This document shows, one piece after another, positions 40,743 through 49,579 of a DNA stretch of 64,000 bases (position 1 is its first letter; every line of letters starts with the position of its first letter). The translations under genes were made by a program, and so were the position numbers. Source of the stretch: Mucilaginibacter yixingensis (GTDB taxonomy: Bacteria; Bacteroidota; Bacteroidia; Sphingobacteriales; Sphingobacteriaceae); contig NZ_CP160205.1 of NCBI RefSeq assembly GCF_041080815.1, positions 310,001-374,000 on the forward strand, read 5' to 3'. Under the pieces are notes generated by a model. That model was not told the DNA's origin. It searched no databases and saw nothing but the letters and a program-made list of their open reading frames with translations.

Positions 40743-43547
40743 ATGGATCGTCTCAATTATATCAATAGCGGAAACGCCGCTTATATTAACTCCCTTTACG
40801 AAGCTTATCAACAAGATCCCGAATCGGTTGATTACGGATGGCAGAAATTTTTTGAAGGTTTTGATTTTGGCAGGGACAACCCTGCTGCCGGCGCTTCTTT
40901 TGAGGGTAGTACCCCAGAGCATGTGCTCAAAGAAATTAATGTGCTGAACATGATTAACGGCTACCGTAGCCGTGGTCACTTGTTTGCCAAAACTAACCCG
41001 GTGCGCGAGCGTCGTAAATATTTCCCTGGCAGGGAACTGGAAACCTTCGGCCTTACAGATGCCGATATGGATACCGTTTTCAATGCCGGTGTTGAAATTG
41101 GCCTAGGCCCGGCAAAACTGCGTGATATTCGTGAGATGCTGGAGCAAACTTATTGCGCCGCCATCGGTACAGAATATACTTACCTGCGTAACCCTATTAA
41201 GGTAAAGTGGTTTCAGGACAGGATGGAGCCTGGCCGCAACACGCCAAACTTTAGTGCCGACGAAAAGAAGAAAATGCTGAGCAAGCTGAACGAGGCTGTA
41301 ATCTTCGAAAGCTTCCTGGGTACCAAATTCCTGGGTCAGAAACGTTTCTCGCTGGAAGGTGCCGAAGCATTGATTCCTGCCCTTAACTCAGTTATCCTGA
41401 AAGGTTCTGAGCTGGGTATTGAGGAGTTTACCATTGGTATGGCTCACCGCGGTCGTTTGAACGTGCTGGCTAATATCATGGAGAAAACTTACAAAGAGAT
41501 TTTCTCTGAGTTTGAAGGTAAAAACTACGACCTGGACTCACCATTTGGCGGCGACGTTAAATATCACCTGGGTTACTCAACAGATATTGCTGCACCCGGT
41601 GGCAAAAAGGTACACCTGAGCCTTTGTCCAAACCCGTCTCACCTGGAAGCAGTAGATCCGGTGGTTGAAGGTTTGACCCGCTCTAAAATTGACTTTAAAT
41701 ATGAGGGCAACTACTCTAAAATTGCCCCTATCCTGATACACGGTGACGCTTCTGTTGCCGGACAAGGCATTGTTTACGAGGTATTGCAAATGGAGCACCT
41801 GGAAGGTTACCGTACAGGTGGTACCATCCACCTGGTGATCAACAACCAGATTGGTTTTACTACCAACTATCGCGATGCCCGCTCAAGTACTTATTGTACA
41901 GACGTTGCTAAAACCGTACTGTCGCCGGTATTCCACGTAAACGGTGATGACGCTGAGGCTGTGGCCTACGTAATCAACCTGGCTATGGAGTACCGCCAAA
42001 CGTTCAATAGCGATGTGTTCATCGATATCCTGTGCTACCGTCGTTTCGGTCACAACGAGTCTGACGAGCCTAAATTCACCCAGCCGGTATTGTACAAAGC
42101 CATTGAGGGACACGCTAACCCGCTGGAAATTTACAAAGGCAAACTGATTGCCGAAGGTGTGGTTACTGCAGATGACGCGAAAAAACTGGAAGCAGATTTC
42201 CGCGCCGTATTGCAGAAAGACCTGGACGAAAGCAAATCGCTGGAGCGTTTTACCGAAAGCAAACCAATGTTCCTGGGCGCATGGCAAGGCCTGCACCTGG
42301 CAACAGAGAAAGAAATGTCGGCAACGATGGATACTGCCGTGTCTGAAAGCGAACTGCTGGAAGTGGGCCGTAAACTGACCGAGTTGCCAAAAGATAAAAA
42401 CATCTTCAAAAAGATTGAGAAGCTGTTTGATGATCGCCGTAAAATGGTTGAAGAAACCAAAACGTTTGACTGGGCAATGGGCGAGCTGATGGCTTACGGT
42501 ACCTTACTGAAAGAAGGCCACCCCGTGCGCCTGAGCGGTGAGGACGTAAAACGTGGTACTTTCTCACACCGTCACGCGGTAATTACCCTGGCAGATTCTG
42601 AAGAAGAGTACGCCCCGATCAGAAGTATTGAAGGTGCTGCTAAATTCTCTATCTATAACTCCCTGCTGTCTGAGTACGGTGTATTAGGTTTTGAATACGG
42701 CTACGCACTGGCTAACCCACATGCTTTAACCATTTGGGAAGCACAGTTTGGCGACTTCTTTAACGGTGCGCAGATTATTATTGACCAGTACATTGCCAGC
42801 TCTGAAACTAAATGGCAGCGTGGTAACGGTTTAGTAATGTTATTGCCACACGGTTTTGAAGGTCAGGGCCCAGAGCACTCATCAGCACGTATTGAGCGCT
42901 TTATGGAGCTTTGTGCCGATAATAATATCCAGGTGGCTAACTGTACCACGCCGGCCAACTTCTTCCACATCATGCGTCGTCAGCTGAAACGTGAGTTCCG
43001 TAAGCCGTTGGTGATCTTCTCGCCAAAAAGCTTACTGCGCCACCCGGCCTGCGTATCGCCTATCAAAGATTTCACCGAAGGCAAGTTCCAGGAGGTGATT
43101 GATGATAGCTACGCTGATGCAAAGAAAACTAAACGCGTATTGTTTGTATCTGGTAAATTATACTACGAGTTACTGGAAAAACAACAGGCTGATAAACGCA
43201 AAGACGTTGCCATTGTGCGCGTTGAGCAGCTGTATCCAACTCCGGTTGCGCAGATGCAAAAAGTTGCGGCTAAATACAGCAATGCCAAAGAGGTGTACTG
43301 GATTCAGGAAGAGCCTGAGAACATGGGTGCATGGCCATACATGCTGCGCAAGTTCCGCAACAGCGGCTTAAACCTGGATATGATCTCTCGTAAAGAGAGC
43401 GCCAGCACCGCTACCGGTTATTCAAAACAACACACCCGTCAGCAACTGTACATCATTGGTAAAGCCTTTGAATCTACAGCGGATGGCAGCGTAAAAGATA
43501 CAGTAACAAAAACTGCCGACAACATGTCAAAAGTTGTGGCAGATTAA
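40743..43547 (+). CDS. sucA: 2-oxoglutarate dehydrogenase E1 component
   Basis: 934 residues, the full family length. It decarboxylates 2-oxoglutarate with thiamine diphosphate and succinylates the E2 lipoyl group in the TCA cycle. The N-terminal E2-binding segment is NSGNAAYINSLYEAYQQDPESVDYGWQKFFEGF, followed by GMAHRGRLNVLANI, LCPNPSHLEAVDPVVEG, HGDASVAGQGIVYE, NNQIGFTT, the ThDP region VNGDDAEAVAYVINLAMEYR, and RRFGHNESDEP. The frame opens at 40707, but MDRLNYINSGNAAY at 40743 matches the family. sucB lies 120 bases downstream, past an inverted repeat. Confidence 0.97.
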   Translation: MDRLNYINSGNAAYINSLYEAYQQDPESVDYGWQKFFEGFDFGRDNPAAGASFEGSTPEHVLKEINVLNMINGYRSRGHLFAKTNPVRERRKYFPGRELETFGLTDADMDTVFNAGVEIGLGPAKLRDIREMLEQTYCAAIGTEYTYLRNPIKVKWFQDRMEPGRNTPNFSADEKKKMLSKLNEAVIFESFLGTKFLGQKRFSLEGAEALIPALNSVILKGSELGIEEFTIGMAHRGRLNVLANIMEKTYKEIFSEFEGKNYDLDSPFGGDVKYHLGYSTDIAAPGGKKVHLSLCPNPSHLEAVDPVVEGLTRSKIDFKYEGNYSKIAPILIHGDASVAGQGIVYEVLQMEHLEGYRTGGTIHLVINNQIGFTTNYRDARSSTYCTDVAKTVLSPVFHVNGDDAEAVAYVINLAMEYRQTFNSDVFIDILCYRRFGHNESDEPKFTQPVLYKAIEGHANPLEIYKGKLIAEGVVTADDAKKLEADFRAVLQKDLDESKSLERFTESKPMFLGAWQGLHLATEKEMSATMDTAVSESELLEVGRKLTELPKDKNIFKKIEKLFDDRRKMVEETKTFDWAMGELMAYGTLLKEGHPVRLSGEDVKRGTFSHRHAVITLADSEEEYAPIRSIEGAAKFSIYNSLLSEYGVLGFEYGYALANPHALTIWEAQFGDFFNGAQIIIDQYIASSETKWQRGNGLVMLLPHGFEGQGPEHSSARIERFMELCADNNIQVANCTTPANFFHIMRRQLKREFRKPLVIFSPKSLLRHPACVSPIKDFTEGKFQEVIDDSYADAKKTKRVLFVSGKLYYELLEKQQADKRKDVAIVRVEQLYPTPVAQMQKVAAKYSNAKEVYWIQEEPENMGAWPYMLRKFRNSGLNLDMISRKESASTATGYSKQHTRQQLYIIGKAFESTADGSVKDTVTKTADNMSKVVAD

Positions 43548-43552
43548 TTTTA

Positions 43553-43640
43553 AGTGAGTTGTGAATAGTGAGTTGTGAGTGGAAAGGGGTTAAATAGAAC
43601 CTTACTACTCACAACTCACTATTAACAACTCACCACTCAC
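43553..43640. repeat. Inverted repeat between sucA and sucB, 'GTGAGTTGTGA' type
   Basis: AGTGAGTTGTGAATAGTGAG and TTGTGAGTGG on the left pair with CACAACTCACTATTAAC and CTCACCACTCAC on the right. The stem of about 30 bp without a T tract could attenuate or protect the sucA mRNA rather than end it. Confidence 0.7.
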
Positions 43641-43667
43641 AAAAGACAAAATACACTACTTAACAAT

Positions 43668-45230
43668 ATGAGTTTAGAGATCAAAGTTCCGCCGGTAGGC
43701 GAATCGATAACCGAGGTAACCCTTTCGCGCTGGATCAAAAAAACAGGCGATGTTGTTGCGATGGACGAAGTGATAGCCGAGCTGGAATCAGACAAGGCCA
43801 CTTTTGAGCTTACTGCTGAAAAAGACGGAACTTTAACCACCTTGGTCGCAGAAGGTGATACCCTTTCTATTGGGGCTCCTGTTGCAAAAATTGAAGAAGG
43901 CGCGGGCGCTGCTGCCGCAGCTCCAGTAGCAGCTGATAGTAGCAGTAGCACTCCGGTTGCTGCTGCAGAAACTACTACTGCCACTGCTCCTGCTACTTCA
44001 AGCACTATTGATATTAAAGTTCCGCCGGTAGGTGAGTCAATCACCGAGGTTACCCTGTCTCGCTGGATCAAAAAAGACGGCGATCAGGTAGCGATGGACG
44101 AAGCCATTGCCGAACTGGAATCAGACAAAGCTACTTTTGAACTGACTGCTGAGCAGGCAGGTACCCTGAAAACCATTGCTAAAGAAGGTGATGTGTTAGC
44201 TATTGGTACTGTTGTTTGCCAGATTGCTGCTGGTGCCGGCGCTGTTGCTGCCGCACCAAAAGTTGAAGCTGCTGCCGTTGCTGCAGGTGCTCCTGCCGCT
44301 CAAAACTCAGCAAGCTATGCTGCTGGTACCCCGTCACCTGCTGCCGGTAAAATACTGGCTGAAAAAGGTGTTGATCCTGCATCAGTAAATGGTACAGGTG
44401 TTGGTGGCCGCATTACTAAAGCCGATGCCATCAGCGCACAAAAAGCTAACGAGAACCCACAAGGTCGTGTTGAAGGTGCTAAAATACCGGTACCATCTGT
44501 ACAAGCTACACCTGCTGTTAAAGCAGACGCACGCGGCGAGCGCAGAGAGAAAATGACCTCATTACGCAAAACCGTTGCCCGCCGTCTGGTAGCCGTTAAA
44601 AACGAGACTGCCATGTTAACTACCTTCAATGAGGTGGATATGGCGCCAATTATGGAGCTGCGTGGTAAATACAAAGACAAATTCAAAGAGAAACATGGCG
44701 TAGGTCTTGGCTTCATGTCATTCTTCACCAAAGCCGTTACCGAGGCGTTGAAAGAGTGGCCTGCCGTTGGTGCCCGCATTGAAGGCGAAGAAGTAGTATA
44801 CAGCAACTTTGCTGATATCTCTATCGCTGTATCAGCACCAAAAGGTCTGGTGGTTCCGGTAATCCGTAACGCTGACGCAATGAGCCTGGCTGAGATTGAG
44901 AAAGCTATTGTTGCCCTGGCTGTTAAAGCCCGCGAAAACAAGCTGACACTGGACGAAATGACCGGCGGTACCTTTACTATTACCAATGGTGGCGTGTTCG
45001 GTTCAATGATGTCTACTCCAATCATTAACTCACCACAATCTGCTATCCTGGGTATGCACAACATCGTAGAGCGCCCTGTTGCCATTAACGGGGAGGTAGT
45101 AATTCGCCCGATGATGTACCTTGCCCTGTCATATGATCACCGTATCATTGACGGTCGTGAGTCTGTAAGCTTCCTGGTGAAAGTAAAACAACTGCTGGAA
45201 GATCCTGCAAGATTGTTACTGGGTGTTTAA
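43668..45230 (+). CDS. sucB: Dihydrolipoyllysine succinyltransferase (OGDH E2), two lipoyl domains
   Basis: 520 residues. Two nearly identical lipoyl domains start [19 protein letters not shown] and carry Lys43 and Lys154 in ESDKATFEL. Ala/Pro/Thr linkers separate them from the E3/E1-binding domain ([22 protein letters not shown], about 225-260) and the catalytic domain ending [15 protein letters not shown], which holds the His and Asp. Most E2o enzymes have one lipoyl domain and about 400 residues, so this copy is extended by an internal duplication of about 110 residues. Cotranscribed with sucA in all likelihood. Confidence 0.96.
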   Translation: MSLEIKVPPVGESITEVTLSRWIKKTGDVVAMDEVIAELESDKATFELTAEKDGTLTTLVAEGDTLSIGAPVAKIEEGAGAAAAAPVAADSSSSTPVAAAETTTATAPATSSTIDIKVPPVGESITEVTLSRWIKKDGDQVAMDEAIAELESDKATFELTAEQAGTLKTIAKEGDVLAIGTVVCQIAAGAGAVAAAPKVEAAAVAAGAPAAQNSASYAAGTPSPAAGKILAEKGVDPASVNGTGVGGRITKADAISAQKANENPQGRVEGAKIPVPSVQATPAVKADARGERREKMTSLRKTVARRLVAVKNETAMLTTFNEVDMAPIMELRGKYKDKFKEKHGVGLGFMSFFTKAVTEALKEWPAVGARIEGEEVVYSNFADISIAVSAPKGLVVPVIRNADAMSLAEIEKAIVALAVKARENKLTLDEMTGGTFTITNGGVFGSMMSTPIINSPQSAILGMHNIVERPVAINGEVVIRPMMYLALSYDHRIIDGRESVSFLVKVKQLLEDPARLLLGV

Positions 45231-45233
45231 TTT

Positions 45234-45267
45234 GATTTAAGATTCCGGAAGTTCGATTTCGGATTTA
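45234..45267. repeat. Half-copy of the 'TTCGATTTCGGATTT' repeat
   Basis: GATTTAAGATTCCGGAAGTT then CGATTTCGGATTTA matches the left arm of the element at 27749 with few differences. Confidence 0.55.
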
Positions 45268-45270
45268 CAT

Positions 45271-45303
45271 AAGAGCCCTGGCTGATAGCCGGGGCTTTTT
45301 TTG
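45271..45303 (+). terminator. Terminator after sucB
   Basis: AGCCCTGGCT pairs with AGCCGGGGCT (one C-G slip) around GAT, followed by seven T. Confidence 0.85.
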
Positions 45304-45327
45304 TAGCATTACTACATCATCCCATTA

Positions 45328-45490
45328 TGTCATTGCGAACGAACGTGCAGGGGCTGTGTTGAGGAGTGAGGAGAAATCTTAGCCCCCATGTTTATGGATG
45401 CCTGCTAAGTAGATCGTATATAAGTATGGGGGCTAAGATTTCTCTTCCGCTCCCGCACTCAGCCCTTCCCTCGTGCTCATCGAAATGACA
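45328..45490. repeat. Long inverted repeat, 'TGTCATTNCGA' family (longest member)
   Basis: 163 bases from TGTCATTGCGAACGAACG to CATCGAAATGACA. Inner arms GAGAAATCTTAGCCCCCAT and ATGGGGGCTAAGATTTCTC pair over about 20 bases. No coding capacity. Confidence 0.8.
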
Positions 45491-45529
45491 TGAAGGTAAG
45501 AAGAAAACGAGGCCATTCCCTTAAAAATC

Positions 45530-45556
45530 AAAAACCCAGCCATGGCCGGGTTTTTA
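45530..45556 (-). terminator. Hairpin with T tracts on both strands
   Basis: AAAACCC-A-GCC and GGC-CGGGTTTT around ATG... form a short strong stem flanked by A and T runs. The nearest genes are sucB, which has its own terminator, and the AraC gene, which ends 255 bases away. In 45557-45811 I see no ORF or clear repeat. Confidence 0.6.
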
Positions 45557-45811
45557 ACTTTGTTTGTTTAGTGGTCAATACAGATGACTTTGGCTGACTA
45601 ACGGACGGGTAGCCGCCACCTGTATTAATTAGTGTCCGTAACACAAAAGAATATCTTTTTTAAAATCACAACAACCAGTAAAAAGATATTTTAATAACCT
45701 CAACTTTGACGATGCAATGATAGCGTATTTGCTCTTTTCAAGCACATTTTATCAATAGCACTATCGGTGCGTTTGGTAGCACTATTTGGAAATCGGTTTA
45801 AACATGTTTGT

Positions 45812-46633
45812 TTAGGCCGACTGCTGTCTGAAGGTTTCTGGCGTGATGCCCGCCTGCTTCCTGAAAAAGCGGCTGAAGTAGGAAGGTCCCTTGAAACCAA
45901 GCTCGTAGGCTATTTGTTTGATGGGTTTTTTACTATGGCTTAGCTCGCGCTTGGCCTCAATAAGGGTATAATTATAGATTAGCTGACTTACGGTGATGCC
46001 CATCTGCGCTTTCACAATTTGGTTAAGACGCTTGCTGCTCACCCCAATTTTATCGGCATAAAACTCATTGGTTTTCTGGTCGCGGAAATGGTCGCTCACC
46101 AGCCGGAACAATAGTTGCAAGCGCTCGTTGTAAAAGCTGCGACCACCGTCGCCATCTGTGCTGATGCGAAACAGGTGGGTAAGAAAAGCTTCGGTATACC
46201 AGTGCAGCAACTTCAGGTCATTATTAGCGTGGTACTCGCGCTCCATCAGCTCAAATAGGTAATTCAGTTCAGTGAGGCAGCCCTCCGGAATGTACAGCGC
46301 GTTATTATTAAACGGCACAAACATCAGGCGGTATTCACTTTCCTCAATCGAGTCAAAAAACCATCGGTCAAAAACAATTACGTTGCTTTTTATGAAGTGG
46401 TTGGGCAACGTATGTACCTGGTTGCGTGCAATTAAATAAATGCTGTTTTTATGGATGGGATAAGAAACAAAGTCTATATAATGTTGCAACTCGTTATCTT
46501 CCAGAAACCACACAATGGCATAAAAGTCAAGCCGGTGGCTGGGCACAAACTCGTCAAACTTTAACAAGTGCCCCTGCGTAGCCACAAAGTTATGGCCAAG
46601 GCTATGCGAAATTATTTCCTGGTCTGGCTTCAT
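45812..46633 (-). CDS. AraC-family transcriptional regulator
   Basis: 273 residues. An N-terminal cupin-like sensing domain (FVPSHRLDFYAIVWFLEDNELQHYIDF ... PIHKNSIYLIARNQVHTLP) precedes the two helix-turn-helix motifs (FYADKIGVSSKRLNQIVKAQMG; PIKQIAYELGFKGPSYFSRFFRKQAGITPETFR). It would bind DNA as a dimer in response to a small effector. The two DinB-like genes upstream run the same way, 44 bases away, and may be in one unit, but no direct link can be shown. Confidence 0.93.
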   Translation of the reverse strand: MKPDQEIISHSLGHNFVATQGHLLKFDEFVPSHRLDFYAIVWFLEDNELQHYIDFVSYPIHKNSIYLIARNQVHTLPNHFIKSNVIVFDRWFFDSIEESEYRLMFVPFNNNALYIPEGCLTELNYLFELMEREYHANNDLKLLHWYTEAFLTHLFRISTDGDGGRSFYNERLQLLFRLVSDHFRDQKTNEFYADKIGVSSKRLNQIVKAQMGITVSQLIYNYTLIEAKRELSHSKKPIKQIAYELGFKGPSYFSRFFRKQAGITPETFRQQSA

Positions 46634-46677
46634 ACCTGCGGTAGCTGATCAGGGCTAAGTTACAATCCTTTTGTGTA

Positions 46678-47133
46678 TTAAACCAATCGCTTCATAGAGC
46701 TAATCACGCCCAGGTGTAAGCCGTCATGAAAAGGCAGAAATTGCACGGCTTCGTGGACGTTGGTAATGGCAACACCATAGCGGGTTGTCCACGGGGTGTA
46801 GTTATCAAATAGCTCGGTTGTTAAATCGGCCTCCAATTGATCAAGTGTCGAAGTAAAAAGTGTTTGAATAATGGCCATATCATCGGCGCCAAACTCGCGC
46901 TCAGGCCTGGTGCCGCTTTTATAAAGATCCCAAAACGCAACATCAACTTTGAGATCCACTCCTCCGCGCAAATAGCAAATGTTTTGTTGCGATGCTACCA
47001 TGTGGCCCAGGTTCCAGGCAATATTATTGTTGAAACCAGCCGGGATACGATTCAACTGCTCTAAAGAAAGTTCAGTAATCATGCCCAATAAAAACCGGCG
47101 GGGCTGACGTATAAGATCAATAGCGTTATTCAT
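46678..47133 (-). CDS. DinB-superfamily protein, paralogue 1
   Basis: 151 residues with the DinB_2 four-helix pattern and its metal triad: His in WNLGHMVASQQ and the HxxxH of FHDGLHLG. These proteins bind a divalent metal and include thiol transferases and damage-inducible proteins. Closely related to the next gene: LEQLNRIPAGFNNNIAWNLGHMVASQQNICYLRG against AEQLNHIPQGFKNNIIWNLAHLVSAQQGLCYLRA. 12 bases separate them. Function unknown. Confidence 0.85.
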   Translation of the reverse strand: MNNAIDLIRQPRRFLLGMITELSLEQLNRIPAGFNNNIAWNLGHMVASQQNICYLRGGVDLKVDVAFWDLYKSGTRPEREFGADDMAIIQTLFTSTLDQLEADLTTELFDNYTPWTTRYGVAITNVHEAVQFLPFHDGLHLGVISSMKRLV

Positions 47134-47145
47134 GGTAGTAGATGA

Positions 47146-47610
47146 TTAAATTTCTGTGATCAATTTTTTATAAACGGCAATTCGGTCGGCATGTAGTCCC
47201 TCATGAAATGGGAGATAGCAAAGCACGTCGTTAACGTTGTTCAGTTCGATATCATGACGATTAACCCAAGATGTGTAACCAGCAAAGTAGTTACTGTCCA
47301 GATCTGCCTGTAATTGATGCAGGGTGCTAATGAGGAGCTCCTTTATTTCGGTAATTTCCTCGTCACCAATAAATCGCTCAGGCTTGGTGCCCGGTGCGTA
47401 CTCTTCCCTCATCTGGGCAGTCACCCGCATAGGTGCATTAGCGCGCAGGTAACATAAGCCCTGCTGGGCTGATACCAGGTGGGCTAAATTCCAGATAATA
47501 TTGTTTTTGAAGCCTTGCGGAATGTGGTTTAATTGTTCGGCGTTGAGGTCATCAATACCGGCAATTAGTTTTTGTCGGGTTTTGATGAGGGTGTCTATAA
47601 GTTTGTTCAT
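47146..47610 (-). CDS. DinB-superfamily protein, paralogue 2
   Basis: 154 residues. The same DinB_2 fold, with His in NLAHLVSAQQ and HEGLH (HxxxH). A frame opens at 47667, but its extra residues (MKTSLLEEDLGE) derive from a repeat element, so MNKLIDTLIKTRQKL at 47610 is taken as the start, also matching paralogue 1. The repeat at 47630-47798 begins 20 bases upstream and covers the promoter zone. Confidence 0.85.
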   Translation of the reverse strand: MNKLIDTLIKTRQKLIAGIDDLNAEQLNHIPQGFKNNIIWNLAHLVSAQQGLCYLRANAPMRVTAQMREEYAPGTKPERFIGDEEITEIKELLISTLHQLQADLDSNYFAGYTSWVNRHDIELNNVNDVLCYLPFHEGLHADRIAVYKKLITEI

Positions 47611-47629
47611 CGGTATAAAAATAGGAATT

Positions 47630-47798
47630 ACCTCTCCTAAATCCTCTTCCAAAAGCGAGGTCTTCATAAAAAACTTTTTTTAGAGAAGAGTTGACGAGTA
47701 GGTTATTTTCCAAATTCAGCCAACCTTCATTTAACTGTGTGTAGCTTAGCGCGCCGTTTCTTAAAGGCCATCTCAAAAGGAGAGGGTTGGGGCGAGGT
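47630..47798. repeat. Inverted-repeat element, 'CCTCTCC...GGTTGGGG' family
   Basis: 169 bases bounded by ACCTCTCCTAAATCC at the left and GAGAGGGTTGGGGCGAGGT at the right, which pair imperfectly over about 30 bases. Non-autonomous: no transposase. A hairpin copy of the right end occurs at 17386. Confidence 0.65.
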
Positions 47799-47816
47799 GA
47801 TTTTATTTTACCTTTG
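47787..47816 (+). promoter_or_regulatory. Promoter of the GT39 gene, -33 inside a repeat
   Basis: TTG (47787-47789) in the repeat end, 19-base spacer, TACCTTTG (47809-47816). 27 bases to the ATG. Confidence 0.65.
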
Positions 47817-47843
47817 CAGATCAAAAGCGAGCACACTCAACTA

Positions 47844-49565
47844 ATGCAGGATATTGCGCTAAATAACCACAAAGCTTCAGACAAACCCATCTGGTATTTC
47901 CTGCTTTTGTGGACTATACTCAACATCATCCAGGCCGCCACGTTAGAGGTTCACCCCGATGAAGCTTACTACTGGCTTTACAGCCGGTTTATGGATTGGG
48001 GTTATTTTGACCACCCGCCAATGGTGGCCATATTTATCCGCGTTGGCGATGCCATTATGCATAATGAGCTGGGCCTGCGCCTGGTAACGGTGTTGGTAAG
48101 TCCGCTAAGCATTTGGTTGCTGTGGCAAACGCTTAAACCTTATGCGGTGAGCGCCAAATGGTTTATCCTGGTGGTATCGGGCCTGGTTATTTTGCACATG
48201 TATGGCTTTACCACCACGCCAGATGCGCCGCTGTTTTTCTTCACCGCACTATTTTATTATATCTATCAGCGTTACGTTGAACACGATAAAATGAAATGGG
48301 CCCTGCTGCTGGCCCTTATTATAGCCGGACTGCTCTACAGCAAATACCATGGTATTCTGCTGATTGGGTTTACGGTACTCAGTAACATCAAACTTTTAAA
48401 ACGCCCTTCGTTTTGGTTGATTGTGGTGTTATCTGCAGTGTTGTTTATGCCTCATGTTTGGTGGCAAATGCAGCATCAGTATCCGTCGCTCAGGTATCAT
48501 TTGTATGAGCGCTCGTCATCAGGTTATGATGTGTCGCGTACGTTACTTTACCTGCCGGGGCAGTTTGTAATGGCCGGTCCGCTCATCGGCTGGTTTCTTT
48601 TCGGCTTTACGGTGACTACTAAGATCAAGGATGCGTTTATCCGCTGCCTGATGGTCAACTTTATTGGTACCATCGCCTTTTTTATGCTGAGCACCATTAA
48701 AGACGATGTACAATCGCACTGGACGTTGATTGGCTTCGCGCCATTGATTTTGCTGGTGATGATCCGCTTTAGCCAAACCCAATATCAGCCGCGCTGGCTG
48801 ATGCGGCTGGCGGTGGTTAATGCTGCGCTGATTGTTTTGCTGCGCATTGGCTTGATGGTTGGCGTGCCGTTCATTAAACAGAGCTCGCGCTTTCAAAGCT
48901 ATTATGGTTATAAACAATGGGCGCAACAAGTAAAGCAACGGGTGGGCAATAGCTATGTAGTGTTCATCAGCGGTTTTCAGGATGCGTCTAAATATTGCTA
49001 CTATACCAACAGCACCAAGGGCTTTGATTATGATGCACGCGAGTATCGACGCACGCAGTTTGATATCTGGCCTATTGAAGATAGCCTGCAACATAAACGC
49101 ACCTATTACCTGCTGGATTTTCATGCACAGGGATCATTTCAACTGGATAGCTTTAAAACGGCACGCGGCCAATGGTACGGTACCTGGTTAAATGATACGC
49201 GCATGTATCAGAAAGTGGATATCCAGGCTGATAAAGGCAAGGTGAAAGCTGCACCGGGACAGAAAATCGTCTTTAACCTTACGGTGAACAACCCATACAA
49301 TCACACCATCAGCTTTAAAAACGAAGGCTACCCGCATGAACTGGTGATGGCGGCCTGCTTTTTACAGGGCGACCAAAACACCGGCGGTGAGCAAGCCGGC
49401 GACGATTTTAACCGCATTACCTTAAAGCCCGGCCAAACCGCGCCTTACCGCTTTGTGGTAGCTGCACCAAAAACTAAAGGAAAATATGTGCTGGTGTTCT
49501 CTATCCGCACAACGCCTTTTCCCGGCGGGCGCAACAGCCGGGCTATAGATTTTACGGTTGAATAA
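47844..49565 (+). CDS. Glycosyltransferase family 39-type (ArnT/PMT-like) membrane protein
   Basis: 573 residues. A multi-pass GT-C protein with the catalytic-loop motif EVHPDEAYYWLYSR (Asp-Glu) at about residue 38 and the following YFDHPPMVAIFIR. About 10 hydrophobic helices fill residues 15-370, then a soluble domain of about 190 residues at the C-terminus (VNPYNHTISFKNEGYPHELVMA). Members transfer a sugar from a polyprenyl-phosphate donor to lipid A, protein or glycan. Acceptor not predictable. The longer frame from 47787 is rejected because it lies inside the repeat and promoter. The next gene is 14 bases downstream. Confidence 0.88.
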   Translation: MQDIALNNHKASDKPIWYFLLLWTILNIIQAATLEVHPDEAYYWLYSRFMDWGYFDHPPMVAIFIRVGDAIMHNELGLRLVTVLVSPLSIWLLWQTLKPYAVSAKWFILVVSGLVILHMYGFTTTPDAPLFFFTALFYYIYQRYVEHDKMKWALLLALIIAGLLYSKYHGILLIGFTVLSNIKLLKRPSFWLIVVLSAVLFMPHVWWQMQHQYPSLRYHLYERSSSGYDVSRTLLYLPGQFVMAGPLIGWFLFGFTVTTKIKDAFIRCLMVNFIGTIAFFMLSTIKDDVQSHWTLIGFAPLILLVMIRFSQTQYQPRWLMRLAVVNAALIVLLRIGLMVGVPFIKQSSRFQSYYGYKQWAQQVKQRVGNSYVVFISGFQDASKYCYYTNSTKGFDYDAREYRRTQFDIWPIEDSLQHKRTYYLLDFHAQGSFQLDSFKTARGQWYGTWLNDTRMYQKVDIQADKGKVKAAPGQKIVFNLTVNNPYNHTISFKNEGYPHELVMAACFLQGDQNTGGEQAGDDFNRITLKPGQTAPYRFVVAAPKTKGKYVLVFSIRTTPFPGGRNSRAIDFTVE

Positions 49566-49579
49566 ACATCTCTTTTACT

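Noticed and set aside
44315..45085. Open frame of 256 codons antisense to sucB
   Set aside because: It is a by-product of GC-rich codon choice in a highly expressed gene; the sense frame is unmistakable.
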